In this document: piece after piece, positions 35,142-45,554 of the stretch | Layout: each line of letters opens with the position of its first letter | Position numbering within the stretch: position 1 is the first letter of the stretch | From: Streptomyces syringium | GTDB taxonomy: Bacteria > Actinomycetota > Actinomycetes > Streptomycetales > Streptomycetaceae | NCBI RefSeq assembly: GCF_017876625.1 | Contig: NZ_JAGIOH010000001.1 | Span: 1,240,001 to 1,304,000 of the forward strand | Direction of reading: 5' to 3' | DNA: 64,000 nt | Program-made: the position numbers and the translations under genes | Notes under the pieces: generated by a model | Told to the model about the DNA's origin: nothing | What the model saw: only the letters and a program-made list of their open reading frames with translations | The model's database searches: none

Positions 35142-35936
35142 ATGCGAAACATCGAACGGACGTTGTTCGCTGACGGGAAGGCAAGCGGAGTGACCCGCTT
35201 CGTCGACCTCAGTGTGGCCACCCGCGACACCGACAGTGAAGCCACGCCGGTGACGGTGGAGGTGCTCGGCCACGAGGCGGCCGCGGCCGTCCTCGGGCTC
35301 GCCCCGGACGACTTCCCGGACGGGATGGCCATTTCCAATGAGACCGTCACGCTCACCACGCACACCGGCACCCATATGGACGCGCCCTTGCACTACGGGC
35401 CGCTGAGCGGCGGTCTTCCGGCGAAAAGCATCGACCAGGTGCCGCTCGACTGGTGTTTCGGCCCCGGCGTCCGCCTCGACCTGCGGGAGGTGCCCGCGGG
35501 TGAGGGCATCACAGTCGACCACCTCCGCGGCGCCCTCGCCGCGGCACGGCACGAGCTGTGCCCCGGTGACATCGTTCTGCTGTGGACCGGAGCCGACGCG
35601 CTCTGGGGCTCGGCGAAGTACCTCACCGACTACGCGGGGCTGACCGGTGAGGGCACGGCCTTCCTGGTGGAGCGCGGGGTGCGGGTCATCGGTATCGACG
35701 CATGGGGCCTGGACCGGCCGATGCGGTCGATGATCGAGGACTACCGCCGCACCGGCGACCGGGGGTATCTGTGGCCCGCCCATATCTACGGCCGCACCCA
35801 GGAGTACCTCCAGCTGGAGAAGCTCGCCCGGCTGGCCGACCTCCCCTCGGCGACGGGATTCACCGTCGCCTGTTTCCCCGTGTCGGTGGCCGGGGCGGGC
35901 GCCGGATGGACGCGGGTCGTCGGCCTCGTCGGCTGA
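35142..35936 (+). CDS. PF04199-type polyketide cyclase
   Basis: A 264-residue member of the kynurenine-formamidase-like cyclase family (PF04199). The metal-binding signature HTGTHMDAPLHYG is present (HxGTHxDxPxH), preceded by RFVDLSVAT and followed by GIDAWGLDRPM and YLWPAHIYGRTQEYLQLEKL. Members such as OxyN/SsfY-type enzymes close later rings of aromatic polyketides; here it may replace the absent ActIV-type cyclase. ATG 35142 follows AGGAGA; two upstream in-frame ATGs have weaker sites. First gene of a two-gene unit with BCCP. Confidence 0.88.
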   Translation: MRNIERTLFADGKASGVTRFVDLSVATRDTDSEATPVTVEVLGHEAAAAVLGLAPDDFPDGMAISNETVTLTTHTGTHMDAPLHYGPLSGGLPAKSIDQVPLDWCFGPGVRLDLREVPAGEGITVDHLRGALAAARHELCPGDIVLLWTGADALWGSAKYLTDYAGLTGEGTAFLVERGVRVIGIDAWGLDRPMRSMIEDYRRTGDRGYLWPAHIYGRTQEYLQLEKLARLADLPSATGFTVACFPVSVAGAGAGWTRVVGLVG

Positions 35937-35982
35937 CATGGACGGACTACGGCACGCGAGGGACGAAGGGCAGGGGGCAAAG

Positions 35983-36477
35983 GTGAACACAGGCGAAGAC
36001 GACAACGCGCCGAGCACATCGGCCGCGTTGGACCTCGTCCGGGAGAACGTCCTGGAGTTGCTCAAGGGATTCGACAGCCCGCCGAGGCTGTTACGGGTCC
36101 AGGCCGGCGGGGTGACGCTGGAGGCCGAGTGGCCGCAGAGCCCGCCGGCCGCGCCCGGCGCCGCTCCCCGGCCGGTCACGGCCTCCGCCGCCCCGGCGGA
36201 GGCCGCCGCGGCGGCGCGGAGCGACGACGGCCCGCATGAGGTGCGCGCCCCCTCGGTGGGGACCTTCTACAGCGCCCCGAAGCCGGGAGCCGAGCCGTTT
36301 GTGAAGGTGGGCGACGTGATCGCGAAGGGCGCGCAGATCGCCATCGTCGAAGTGATGAAGCTGATGATCCCCGTCGAGGCGGACGTGACCGGGAAGGTGG
36401 CCCGGACACTCAAGTCGGACGGCGATCCGGTCGAGTACGACGAGCCGCTGTTCCATATCGTCCCGCAGCGGGCGTAG
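35983..36477 (+). CDS. accB: Biotin carboxyl carrier protein of acetyl-CoA carboxylase
   Basis: A 164-residue BCCP: a short helical N-terminus, a Pro/Ala-rich flexible linker (about 52-80), and a C-terminal biotinyl domain (85-164) with FYSAPKPGAEPFVKVGD and the biotin site EVMKLM (Lys126; the common Ala before Met is Val). GTG 35983 follows AGGGGG; ATG 35938, one base after the cyclase stop, is a coupled alternative. Works with the AccC and fused AccDA encoded at 40,955-44,048 to make malonyl-CoA. Confidence 0.93.
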   Translation: MNTGEDDNAPSTSAALDLVRENVLELLKGFDSPPRLLRVQAGGVTLEAEWPQSPPAAPGAAPRPVTASAAPAEAAAAARSDDGPHEVRAPSVGTFYSAPKPGAEPFVKVGDVIAKGAQIAIVEVMKLMIPVEADVTGKVARTLKSDGDPVEYDEPLFHIVPQRA

Positions 36478-36500
36478 CCCGAAGCGGCCGGGAAACGCGC

Positions 36501-36539
36501 GGTGCCGGGCCCGGCCGATTTCCGGCCGGGCCCGGCACC
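36501..36539. terminator. Strong bidirectional hairpin
   Basis: Perfect 17-bp arms at 36501-36517 and 36523-36539 with a five-base loop, between convergent accB and the SARP gene. Confidence 0.82.
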
Positions 36540-36572
36540 TGTCGCACCGATCAGGCTCACGCCGGACGGCTG

Positions 36573-37340
36573 TCAGCTCCTGCCGTGCACGACACTGCCC
36601 CTGGACAGCAGCTCATGTTGCAACAGCTGCAGTTCAGGGGCAGGTTCGACGCCCAGCTCCGCGTCGAGGATGCGCCAGAGGCTCCGATAGGCCTGAAGGG
36701 CCTCGGCCCGCCTCCCGCACTTGTCGAGCGCCTTGATCAGTTGGGCGTGGAGGCTTTCGTTGAGCGGGTTCTCGGCGACCAGCAGCCGTAGCTGCGGGAT
36801 GATCTCCTGGTGCCGGCCGAGGCGCTGACTGGCCTCGATATGGAGATGAGTGGCGGAGAACCGGAGTTCGTTGATGTACGTGAGGTGCGCCTCCAGGACG
36901 CTCCCGATCATCATGCCGACGAGGACGGGGCCCCTCCAGAGCGCCCGCGCCTCGTCGAGACAGCCCATGGCCTCCTCCGGCCGGCCGTCGTCCAGCAGCC
37001 GCCTCGCCCGCTGGACGAGTCGCTCGAAGACCGCGACGTCGATCGCGTCGTCGGGCACCTGGATGACGTACCCGGCAGGCCTGGTGACGAGCACATGCTC
37101 CCCGCCGGGCATGCCCGCGAAGATCTTCCGCGCGTGGTAGATGTACGTCTGGAGAGTGGTGAGCGCGCTGCGTGGCGCGTTCTCTCCCCATAGTTCCTCG
37201 ATCAGGGTGTCCACACTGACCGTTTCGCCGTTCTGAACCAGCAGCAGGCCGATGAGCTGACTGACCTTCGACCGGCTCAGGAAGAACGAACGGTCCTCGG
37301 TGACCACGATCTCGAATTGTCCGAGCAGCTTGAATTTCAC
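36573..37340 (-). CDS. SARP-family pathway activator
   Basis: A 255-residue regulator, the same size as ActII-ORF4. The N-terminal OmpR-type winged helix (about 1-95) contains FKLLGQFEIVV, LSRSKVSQLIGLLLVQNGETVSVDTLIEELWGENAPRSALTTLQTYIYHARK. The C-terminal bacterial transcriptional activation domain (100-250) contains ENPLNESLHAQLIKALDKCGRRAEALQAYRSLWRILDAELGVEPAPELQLL. GTG 37340 follows GGGGGAG at good spacing; the long upstream open frame is not protein-like. I saw no TTA codon, so no direct bldA control is evident. Predicted to bind the paired TCGA-heptamer boxes of this cluster. Confidence 0.95.
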   Translation of the reverse strand: MKFKLLGQFEIVVTEDRSFFLSRSKVSQLIGLLLVQNGETVSVDTLIEELWGENAPRSALTTLQTYIYHARKIFAGMPGGEHVLVTRPAGYVIQVPDDAIDVAVFERLVQRARRLLDDGRPEEAMGCLDEARALWRGPVLVGMMIGSVLEAHLTYINELRFSATHLHIEASQRLGRHQEIIPQLRLLVAENPLNESLHAQLIKALDKCGRRAEALQAYRSLWRILDAELGVEPAPELQLLQHELLSRGSVVHGRS

Positions 37341-37871
37341 CGTACTCCCCCGTAGTTGATCAGCGAACTCCGGCAAGAGAGTGATCCAGCATCGTTCGAA
37401 ATTCATCCATTTCGAAAGTGGATCAACGACGTTGTCGGATCCGCCAAGCGCTTCATCCCCCGTCGCCGAGACCCATTCACCCCCAAGTGGGTACGGCGAT
37501 GCGCTTTTGGTGCCACTCGCAAGATATCCGACGCGAACCCGCCCCGCCACATGTTTATCTGTGCGCCGCATCACACTGATCGAATTGCTGGGGAACGGCG
37601 AATCCCGCTGCTCCAATTGATGGTTGAGGAACTGCCCGAAAAATTTACCCAAGCATTAAGGTCGGATTTTCGTATTCACACCACCCGACGGGGTGGTTTC
37701 GATCCCCGCGGGCTGATGTGGCCTCAGGGGTGATCTTGGAAGGCGGCGACGGGTGGGCGCCGCCCCTCCCTTCGAGCAGGTCCGACAGCCCGAAAGGTCA
37801 GTACACCTGCACCGGAATGATTGTCAGTCTGGGCCCCAGGACCTTTACTTGAGATCACAAAGGGGATGCAC
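37341..37871. other. 531-bp low-GC divergent intergenic region
   Basis: Spacer between the SARP gene and the flavodoxin gene, much richer in A/T than its neighbours. Apart from the dyad above it holds a small hairpin (37680-37697) and one isolated TCGAG heptamer (37772) whose partner 11 bp downstream does not match. No gene-like frame is evident. Confidence 0.5.
37382..37425. promoter_or_regulatory. Nested dyad upstream of the SARP gene
   Basis: Inner inverted repeat TTCGAAAT-tcatcc-ATTTCGAA (37395-37416), flanked by outer half-sites TGATCC (37382) and GGATCA (37420). It lies 42-85 bp upstream of the SARP start, in promoter position, so it is a candidate site for whatever regulator controls the activator. 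It is not a SARP-type box. Confidence 0.5.
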
Positions 37872-38450
37872 ATGTCCGATCGTTCGGTGTCCGTCGTCAT
37901 CGCGTACCACAGCGGCTACGGACATACGACCAGGATGGCCGAGGCGGCGCGCGACGGCGCGGCGTCGGTCAGGGGTGCCGTCGTCCAGCTGATCTCCGTC
38001 GAAGCGCTCACCGACGAGCAGTGGGCCGCGCTGGACTCAGCGGACGCGATCATCTTCGGCTCACCCACCTATATGGGCTCGGCCAGCCCGGCTTTCCACA
38101 CCTTCGCGCACGACTCCAGCGGTCGGTGGTACGCACAGGCGTGGAAGGACAAGGTCGCCGCGGGCTTCACCACCTCGGGATCGATGAGCGGTGACAAGGT
38201 GAACACGCTCCAGTACTTCACCGTCCTGGCGGCTCAGCACGGGATGCACTGGGTGAATCTCGACCTGCTGCCCGGCTCGTCGGAGGACGAGCTCAACCGG
38301 CTCGGTGGCTGGCTGGGCGCCATGGGGCAGTGCGCCGGGGACCAGGGGCCGGAGTCCATGAAGAAGTCCGACCTGCTCACCGCGGCCCACCTCGGGCAGC
38401 GCGTCGCCCAGCACGCGCAACTGCTCCAGCTGGCCAGATCGGCGGCGTGA
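37872..38450 (+). CDS. Flavodoxin-like NAD(P)H-dependent oxidoreductase
   Basis: A 192-residue WrbA/flavodoxin-fold protein: VVIAYHSGYGHTTRMAEAARDGA is the FMN phosphate-binding loop, GSPTYMGSASPAFHTF the second FMN loop, and TTSGSMSGDKVNTLQYFTVLAAQHGMHWVNL the third. Probably a quinone reductase or electron donor for the cluster's redox steps. ATG 37872 has AAGGGG six bases upstream; the ATG two codons earlier is too close to it. Stands alone, convergent with the hydrolase operon. Confidence 0.9.
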   Translation: MSDRSVSVVIAYHSGYGHTTRMAEAARDGAASVRGAVVQLISVEALTDEQWAALDSADAIIFGSPTYMGSASPAFHTFAHDSSGRWYAQAWKDKVAAGFTTSGSMSGDKVNTLQYFTVLAAQHGMHWVNLDLLPGSSEDELNRLGGWLGAMGQCAGDQGPESMKKSDLLTAAHLGQRVAQHAQLLQLARSAA

Positions 38451-38465
38451 CACCGCACGGGGTAC

Positions 38466-38506
38466 GCGGGAAGTCCCCGGGCACGGGGGGCTCGGGGACT
38501 TCCCGC
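38466..38506. terminator. First of two tandem convergent terminators
   Basis: Arms GCGGGAAGTCCCCG and complement with a 13-nt loop, 15 bp past the flavodoxin stop. Confidence 0.75.
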
Positions 38507-38516
38507 TTCCACGGCG

Positions 38517-38556
38517 CCCCTGACGGGACCGGCCGGCAGGCCGGTCCCGTCAGGGG
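38517..38556. terminator. Second tandem terminator (18-bp arms)
   Basis: Perfect 18-bp arms at 38517-38534 and 38539-38556 with GGCA loop; overlaps the last codons of the minus-strand hydrolase gene. Confidence 0.8.
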
Positions 38557-39476
38557 GCCAGGTAGTGGCACAGCGCGTCGACCTGGTCGGTCACCATCCG
38601 CTGGGAGACGGCCGCGTGGGCGAGACCGATGGACGCGTGGAACGCTCCTTGGTAGTGCCGCAGTTCGGTCTTCACCCCCGCTTGGATCAGCCGGTGGGCG
38701 AAGGTGAAGCCCTCGTCCCGCAGCGGGTCGAACTCGCACACGCCGACGAAGGCCGGCGGCAGCCCGGTCAGGTCCTCGGCCCGGGCGGGCGCGGCGTAGT
38801 GCGTGGCCGCGCCGCCGCCGAGGTAGTGCTGCCAGCTCACCGCCAGATTGGCCCGGTCGAGCATGGGCGTGTCCACGAAGTCCCGGGCCGAGAGGGTCTC
38901 GAGCCGGTCGTCCAGTTGCGGGAAGAGCAGGTACAGACAGCGCAGCGGCGGACCCTTGTGGTCCCGGGCGAGCAGGGCGAGCCCCGTGGCCAGCCCGCCG
39001 CCGGCGCTGAAGCCGCCCACGCCGATCCGGCCCGGGTCGATCCGCAGCTCCGCGGCGTGGTCGACGGTCCACTCCAGCGCCGCGTAGCAGTCCTGGAGCC
39101 CGGCGGGGAAGGGGTGTTCCGGTGCGAGGCGGTAGTCCGGTGAGACCACCACCGCGCCCACCAGGTCGGCGATGCGGGTGGCGGCGGTCAGCGATGTGTC
39201 CAGGTCGCCCGTGACGAAGCCGCCCCAGTGCGGGAAGACCAGGGCCGGCCGCGGGCCGGGCCGGTCCATGGGCCGGTAGAGCCGTACGGTCATCTCCGGG
39301 CCGTCGGGCACGGGGATGCGCCGGTCCTCCACCAGGACCCGCGATATCGGCTCGTACGCCGGCTGACGGGCCATGACCTCCCGCATCGTGGCCCGTGCGG
39401 CCTGGGGCTCGGTGTAGTCGAGGGGCCTCATCCGGGGGACGAAGGGCTTCAGCTCGGGGTCGAAGTCATAGCTCAC
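38550..39476 (-). CDS. HSL-type alpha/beta hydrolase
   Basis: A 308-residue alpha/beta hydrolase of the hormone-sensitive-lipase type. Nucleophile elbow GGFSAGGG, acid region CEFDPLRDEG and His in QGAFHASIG are all present, so the triad is intact. The oxyanion motif normally written HGGG reads HWGGFVTGD. GTG 39476 overlaps the lipocalin-like stop (GTGA). Last gene of the six-gene minus operon. It may hydrolyse an ester or lactone, conceivably one made by the Baeyer-Villiger enzyme; that link is inference. Confidence 0.88.
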   Translation of the reverse strand: MSYDFDPELKPFVPRMRPLDYTEPQAARATMREVMARQPAYEPISRVLVEDRRIPVPDGPEMTVRLYRPMDRPGPRPALVFPHWGGFVTGDLDTSLTAATRIADLVGAVVVSPDYRLAPEHPFPAGLQDCYAALEWTVDHAAELRIDPGRIGVGGFSAGGGLATGLALLARDHKGPPLRCLYLLFPQLDDRLETLSARDFVDTPMLDRANLAVSWQHYLGGGAATHYAAPARAEDLTGLPPAFVGVCEFDPLRDEGFTFAHRLIQAGVKTELRHYQGAFHASIGLAHAAVSQRMVTDQVDALCHYLAP

Positions 39477-39913
39477 GGTCGTCCTCCGGAAACCCGCCGC
39501 CAGTTCAGGACGCGCTGCTCCTGCCGTCCGTCCGGGGTGCGCGCCGACCCGGAGAGTATGAGCAGATCTCCCTTGAGGGTGAGGCCACGGACCTGCCGGG
39601 TGCCGACCATGTGACGGTGCGAGCTGACGGCGACCTCGTGGACGATCTGCCGCTCGGACAGCTGCCAGGTGCCGGCGTACCCCATGAAGCGGGTGACCGG
39701 GACCGGGACGGCGCCCGGGGGCGGCTCGTGACCGGCGCGCATCATGCTCACCGTCATATGGCGGTCGGCGCTGTAGATCAGCACGCCCTCGGGTGCGGGG
39801 CCCAGCGGGCCCTCACTGACGCCGCCGTCCTCGTCGACGCCGACATAGGACTCGAGCTGCCAGGCTCCGACCAGGTCGGCCGGGGCGACCGCGTCGCTCA
39901 CCGTGCCGGTCAT
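39473..39913 (-). CDS. Lipocalin-like domain protein
   Basis: A 146-residue lipocalin-like protein: LVGAWQLESYVGVDEDG is the characteristic GxW strand, followed by GVLIYSADRHMTVSMMRAG, VTRFMGYAGTWQLSERQIVHEVAVSS and a final RTPDGRQEQRVLNWRRV. No signal peptide. Cytosolic lipocalin-like proteins of this length occur in polyketide clusters; some act as cyclases or ligand carriers, but this one cannot be assigned. ATG 39913 overlaps the upstream stop (ATGA). Confidence 0.8.
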   Translation of the reverse strand: MTGTVSDAVAPADLVGAWQLESYVGVDEDGGVSEGPLGPAPEGVLIYSADRHMTVSMMRAGHEPPPGAVPVPVTRFMGYAGTWQLSERQIVHEVAVSSHRHMVGTRQVRGLTLKGDLLILSGSARTPDGRQEQRVLNWRRVSGGRP

Positions 39914-40902
39914 GCTGACCCGACGGGCGTGCTCGACACCGTGAACCTGCTCATCCGGAAGCCCGCTCCCTGGCCGAAGAGACGGTTGGACGCGAGGCTC
40001 GCGTCGTCGAGGAACCGCTGCGGGGCGGGCTCGCCCGTCACCGGGTCGTAGTAGTACTTCGGTGTGGTGGTCAGCCGTACGAGGCCGGAGCCGGGCCGGC
40101 CGGGCAACCCTCCGTCGAGGAAATTGAACAGGCCCATCCCGCAGGCCAGCTGGCGGGGTGCCACCCGCTCCTCGACTCCGCCGTGGTCGACCACCAGGTG
40201 ATCGCGCGACGTCAGCCGATAGCCGATCCGGTCGAGCCGGAAGACCTCCCGGCCGTCCAGGAACCAGGTGACCACGCCGCGGGACCCGTCGTAGGTGATC
40301 TTGAGGTCGTGCTCGTCGTAGGGGGTGCGGCGGGCGACCGGGACGGTGTGGAGGAAGGAGGCGTAGTCGCCCGACCGGGCGCGGGCGTTCGGCAGCCGTT
40401 CGTAGTAGACGTAGACCGCCTCATTGGTGAGGGAGAACTCGAAGGCGACGTCGGACTCCGGGTCCTGGAGGGCCAGACAGGCCGAGGCCAGCCTGGGGTC
40501 GGTGCCCGGGTCGGGCACGGCGGCTCCGAAGGGATGGTCCGCCACGCCGTACGCCGCGCCCGACATCCGGGCCTCGCAGGACAGTTCGTGCCCCGGGCCG
40601 GTGTCGAAGCCGAGGACGCCGCCGGACGACTGCTTGTTCGCGTAGACCAGCCACTTGACGTGGTCGAGGGTGCCCGGCAGCCCGCTGGGGTCGCCCTGGC
40701 CCAGCGACATCGTGAACGCGGGCTCACCGGTCGTCGGATTCGTCCCGGCGGCGACGACCCGCAGCCCCTGCCGGGATGTGGCGGCCACGCCGTCGTGGCC
40801 CACTTCGGTGCCGAACGGCAGGAACGTGTAGCGCGCGTCGGGCCCCTCGGTGCTGAAGCCGCCCAAGAAGTCGTCGTCCCAGACGAGGTGATCGCCCGTC
40901 AT
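39910..40902 (-). CDS. DUF6081-like protein of the PKS cluster
   Basis: A 330-residue protein without a known reaction. The start MTGDHLVWDDDFLGGFST and the segments GLRVVAAGTNPTTGEPAFTMSLGQ, DHVKWLVYANKQSSGGVLGFDTGPGHELSCEARMSG, YDEHDLKITYDGSRGVVTWFLDGREVFRLDRIG resemble the actinobacterial DUF6081 family as I remember it and read like a concanavalin/LamG-type beta sandwich. No signal peptide. ATG 40902 follows AAGGGAAA; the upstream frame is not protein-like. Translationally coupled to the lipocalin-like gene. Confidence 0.75.
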   Translation of the reverse strand: MTGDHLVWDDDFLGGFSTEGPDARYTFLPFGTEVGHDGVAATSRQGLRVVAAGTNPTTGEPAFTMSLGQGDPSGLPGTLDHVKWLVYANKQSSGGVLGFDTGPGHELSCEARMSGAAYGVADHPFGAAVPDPGTDPRLASACLALQDPESDVAFEFSLTNEAVYVYYERLPNARARSGDYASFLHTVPVARRTPYDEHDLKITYDGSRGVVTWFLDGREVFRLDRIGYRLTSRDHLVVDHGGVEERVAPRQLACGMGLFNFLDGGLPGRPGSGLVRLTTTPKYYYDPVTGEPAPQRFLDDASLASNRLFGQGAGFRMSRFTVSSTPVGSA

Positions 40903-40954
40903 ATGTTTCCCTTTCCTGGAAATACGAACCCGTTTTTTGCGTGCGAACCGATTT

Positions 40955-42307
<1,353 letters not shown>

Positions 42308-42332
42308 CGCACGTTCCCTGTCGGGCTCCATA

Positions 42333-44048
42333 TCAGGCGAGCCTGCCGTCGTTGATCTGCAGCAGCTCCGCCTCGACCGTGATCGCCGAGCCGAACTGCC
42401 GGAACCGGGCCCGCCTGCCCACCCGCAGCGCTGCCTCCCCGAGCCCGGCCAGTTCGTGCAGCTCGCTGCTCAGGGCGGCGCGGAGCCGCTCGGCCGCCGC
42501 CCACGGCGCGGCGCCCGTGCCCCCCTCCGGCTCGGGCAGCACGGCGTCCACCACGCCGAGGCGCAGGAGCTCCCGGGCGTTCAGCCGGAGGGCCCGGGCG
42601 GCGGCGGGCGCGGCCGAGGGGTCCTTCCAGATGATCGCGGCGCACCCCTCGGGGCTGATCACGGAGTAGATGCTGTCGGAGTACATGAGCACCCGGTTGG
42701 CCACGGCCAGCGCCAGCGCGCCGCCGCTGCCGCCCTCGCCGATGATCACGCTGACGACCGGCACGGACAGGGTGGCCATCAGCCGGAGGTTCTCCGCGAT
42801 GGCCACCGACTGGCCCTGTTCCTCCGCGTCGGCGCCCGGGTGGGCGCCGGGGGTGTCGACGAGGGTGACGACGGGCAGCCCGAGCTTGTCGGCGAGGCGC
42901 ATCAGCCGGGCGGCCTTGCGGTATCCGGCCGGCGAGGCCATGCCGTAATTGCGCCGGGCGAGTTCGGCGGCGGTGTGCCCCTTCTGATGGGCGAGGACCA
43001 TCACGGGTATGGCGTCGATCCAGGCGGTGCCGCCGATGAGGGCCGGGCATTCGCCGGACGCCCGGTCGCCGTGCAGTTCCTGGAAGTCGTCGAAGGCGAG
43101 CCCGAGGTAGTCGAGCGCGGTGGGACGGTCGAGGGACCGGGCCCTGCCCACCTGGTCCCAGGGATCGGCCTCGGGGAGCCGGTTCGGGTCGGTGACCACC
43201 GGTGCGGGCGGCCGTGCCGTGCTGGCGTACCGCCCGCAGACCTTGGAACCGCCGATCCGCAGCAGCTTGCCCAGCTCGGCGCGGAGCGCGGACCGCTCCA
43301 CGATCATGTCGACGAATCCGCGCTCGAGGAGGAACTCCGCGGTCTGGAAGTCCTCCGGCAGCCGCTGCCGGATGGTCTGCTCGATCACCCGCCGCCCGGC
43401 GAAGCCGAGGCGGGCCCGCGGCTCGGCGATGATGACGTCGCCCAGCGTGGCGAAGGAGGCCGCGACACCGCCGTAGGTGGGGTCGGTGATCACGGAGATC
43501 GACAGGATGCCGGCCTTGTCCAGTTCGCCGAGTGCCGCGCTGGTCTTGGCCATCTGCATCAGGGAGAGCACGCCCTCCTGCATCCGGGCGCCGCCGGAGG
43601 CGGTCACCATGATCAGGGGGACCCGCTCCTCCTGCGCGGTCTCGATGGCGAGCGTGATCAGCTCGCCGACCGCGGTGCCCAGGCTGCCGCCGAGGAACCG
43701 GAAGTCCATCACGGCGACGATCGCGGGATGGCCCTCGATGGTCGTCCTGACGCAGAGCACCGCCTCGCGCATCCCGGTGCGCTCCTGGGCGCCGGAGAGC
43801 CGGTCGGTGTAGGCGACGGTGTCCACGAAATCGAGCGGATCGGAGTTGCTCACGGTGAAGGGCAGCGGTTCGAAGCGGCCGTCGTCGGCGAGCTGGGCCA
43901 GGCGTTGCCGGGCGGTCACCGGCAGGTGCAGGCCGCACTCCGGGCAGACGTGGAGGTTGCGGATCAGGCGCTTGCCGTAGACCGGCACCCGGCAGCCGTG
44001 GCAGAGCACCCACTCGACCTCCGCGGCCTCTTCGATCGTCTCAGTCAT
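42333..44048 (-). CDS. Fused AccD-AccA acetyl-CoA carboxyltransferase
   Basis: A 571-residue fusion of the beta and alpha carboxyltransferase subunits. The AccD half (1-about 270) begins with a zinc ribbon (Cys16, 19, 35, 38) and has [20 protein letters not shown]. The AccA half (about 290-560) has [37 protein letters not shown] and [11 protein letters not shown]. Both oxyanion Gly-Gly motifs are intact. ATG 44048 follows AGGAGA. Such fusions are seen in aromatic PKS clusters and with AccB and AccC form a complete cluster-borne carboxylase. Confidence 0.94.
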   Translation of the reverse strand: MTETIEEAAEVEWVLCHGCRVPVYGKRLIRNLHVCPECGLHLPVTARQRLAQLADDGRFEPLPFTVSNSDPLDFVDTVAYTDRLSGAQERTGMREAVLCVRTTIEGHPAIVAVMDFRFLGGSLGTAVGELITLAIETAQEERVPLIMVTASGGARMQEGVLSLMQMAKTSAALGELDKAGILSISVITDPTYGGVAASFATLGDVIIAEPRARLGFAGRRVIEQTIRQRLPEDFQTAEFLLERGFVDMIVERSALRAELGKLLRIGGSKVCGRYASTARPPAPVVTDPNRLPEADPWDQVGRARSLDRPTALDYLGLAFDDFQELHGDRASGECPALIGGTAWIDAIPVMVLAHQKGHTAAELARRNYGMASPAGYRKAARLMRLADKLGLPVVTLVDTPGAHPGADAEEQGQSVAIAENLRLMATLSVPVVSVIIGEGGSGGALALAVANRVLMYSDSIYSVISPEGCAAIIWKDPSAAPAAARALRLNARELLRLGVVDAVLPEPEGGTGAAPWAAAERLRAALSSELHELAGLGEAALRVGRRARFRQFGSAITVEAELLQINDGRLA

Positions 44049-44103
44049 CCTTGGTCTCCTGATAACCGTCTGGTGCACGGGGGTGTCGGGGTGCGGGACC
44101 CGG

Positions 44104-45249
44104 TCAGATCTCGATCACTTGGTGGGCGTAGGCGGTCGCGGCCGACTCGACCTGGAGCCCCTGGTGGCCGGCGATCGAATTGGCGTCGCGCCAGAAGCGC
44201 TGGACGGGGTTGCTCGTGGCCTGGCCGGTGGTGCCCACGCTGCGGAACAGCCGGTTGACGACGCCGACGAGGATGTCGGTGGCCATCGCGCAGTCCCGCC
44301 AGCTCCGCATGGTGTCCAGAGGCGGGATGGCGGGCCCGGAGTCGGCCGTCGCCGCCGCGCGCTCGAGGAGCATTTCGGCGGCGTCGATCTCGGTGGCGCT
44401 GCGGGTCAGGATCACGTCGTAGGACGTGCGGTGGAAGGTCGGCATCCCGGCCAGGGCGGGCTTGGACTGCTGCGCGGCGGCCCGGATCTTCGGGGTGACG
44501 TAGCCGGCCCAGGCCTTGAGGGCCCCCTTGGCGGCGCCCAGCGCGGGTGTCGCGAACATCATGGTGGTGGCCTGCATCGGGATGGCGTGGCACGGCGCGT
44601 CCGAGTCGGGTGACCGGCCGGTGAACAGGTCGTCCCGGCTGACCGTGCGGGCCGCGGGGACCACGACGTCCTCGACGATCACCGTATTGCTGCCGGTGGC
44701 GGCCATGCCCACGTTCTCCCAGGTGTCGACGGTCCGCCAGGCCGTGCGGGGCACGGCGAACATCCTGGGCTCCGGCCGGCCGTCCCGGTCGGTCAGCGCG
44801 GCCAGCAGGGCCCAGTCCGCGTAGTCGATCGCGCTGACGAACGGCCAGGTCCCGGTGAGGCGGTAGCCGCCGGGGACGGGCTCGGCCCTGCCGATCGGTG
44901 TCAGGGCCGCCACCAGGAAGGCGTCCGGGCCGTCGGCCCAGATCTCCCGGTATCCCTCGGCGGGCAGGTGCGCGGCCATCCGGGACACGTGCGCGGCCAG
45001 TGACGCGCACCAGGCGGTGGCGGTGCATCCCTCGCCGACCGTGCTCACCGCGCGGTTCAGCTCCAGGAAGGTGCCGATGCTCCCGCCGCGGTCGGCCGGG
45101 ACGAAGTGACGGGGGAAGCCCGCGGCGACGACGGACTTGACCACATCGGGATCGAGCCGGCGGTTGGCCTCCGCGGCGGCCGCGCTCCGGGCCGCGGCCT
45201 CCGCGACCTCGCGCGCCGCCGACGACAGCGTGGTTGACGTCAGGTCCAT
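44104..45249 (-). CDS. Group-D flavin monooxygenase (acyl-CoA-dehydrogenase fold), copy 1
   Basis: A 381-residue acyl-CoA-dehydrogenase-fold protein of the two-component monooxygenase type (relatives include ActVA-ORF5 and HpaB-like enzymes). Seen: [82 protein letters not shown] and a C-terminal [15 protein letters not shown]. It needs FMNH2 from a reductase; the candidate is encoded at 48,438. ATG 45249 follows GGAG. First gene of the minus operon, under the SARP box at 45352. Paralogous to the gene at 50,901. Confidence 0.9.
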   Translation of the reverse strand: MDLTSTTLSSAAREVAEAAARSAAAAEANRRLDPDVVKSVVAAGFPRHFVPADRGGSIGTFLELNRAVSTVGEGCTATAWCASLAAHVSRMAAHLPAEGYREIWADGPDAFLVAALTPIGRAEPVPGGYRLTGTWPFVSAIDYADWALLAALTDRDGRPEPRMFAVPRTAWRTVDTWENVGMAATGSNTVIVEDVVVPAARTVSRDDLFTGRSPDSDAPCHAIPMQATTMMFATPALGAAKGALKAWAGYVTPKIRAAAQQSKPALAGMPTFHRTSYDVILTRSATEIDAAEMLLERAAATADSGPAIPPLDTMRSWRDCAMATDILVGVVNRLFRSVGTTGQATSNPVQRFWRDANSIAGHQGLQVESAATAYAHQVIEI

Positions 45250-45351
45250 CCTGATTCGCTCCTCGGCTCGGGTGCGTCGGCTCGTAGGGCCCCGGCCCCC
45301 GCGGGCCCGGCCGACCACTACGGCCCAAGCTCGTCGCCCCGGTTCGCAGAT

Positions 45352-45369
45352 CGCTCGATCCTCGCTTGA
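45352..45369 (-). promoter_or_regulatory. SARP box for the minus-strand operon
   Basis: Minus strand: TCAAGCG-agga-TCGAGCG, heptamers 11 bp apart, about 100 bp upstream of ATG 45249. One heptamer has TCAAG, a known tolerated variant type. Confidence 0.65.
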
Positions 45370-45448
45370 GCCAGCGGGCGGTTCCCCCGCCGCTCCCCCG
45401 GGCTCCCGAAAGGCACCCGGTGATCGATGACGCCCGTACGACCGGGCT

Positions 45449-45466
45449 TCGAGCGACGCTCGAGTA
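45449..45466 (+). promoter_or_regulatory. SARP box for the minimal-PKS operon
   Basis: TCGAGCG-acgc-TCGAGTA, two perfect TCGAG heptamers with an 11-bp period, 90-106 bp upstream of the leader ORF. This is the best match to the ActII-ORF4-type consensus in the window. Confidence 0.75.
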
Positions 45467-45554
45467 ACCCCCCGGACGCTGACGATCGTCTTCGTTGCGG
45501 CGCGCGTTCTCTTCCGCGCTGATGTCGTGCGCTTCTGGCGAAAGGGGCAACACC

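Noticed and set aside
37680..37697. ACCACCC/GGGTGGT hairpin as a terminator
   Set aside because: It is short and lies between two divergent genes, where no transcript is expected to end.
37772..37790. Possible SARP box before the flavodoxin gene
   Set aside because: Only one heptamer (TCGAGCA) matches; the sequence 11 bp downstream (CGACAGC) does not fit.
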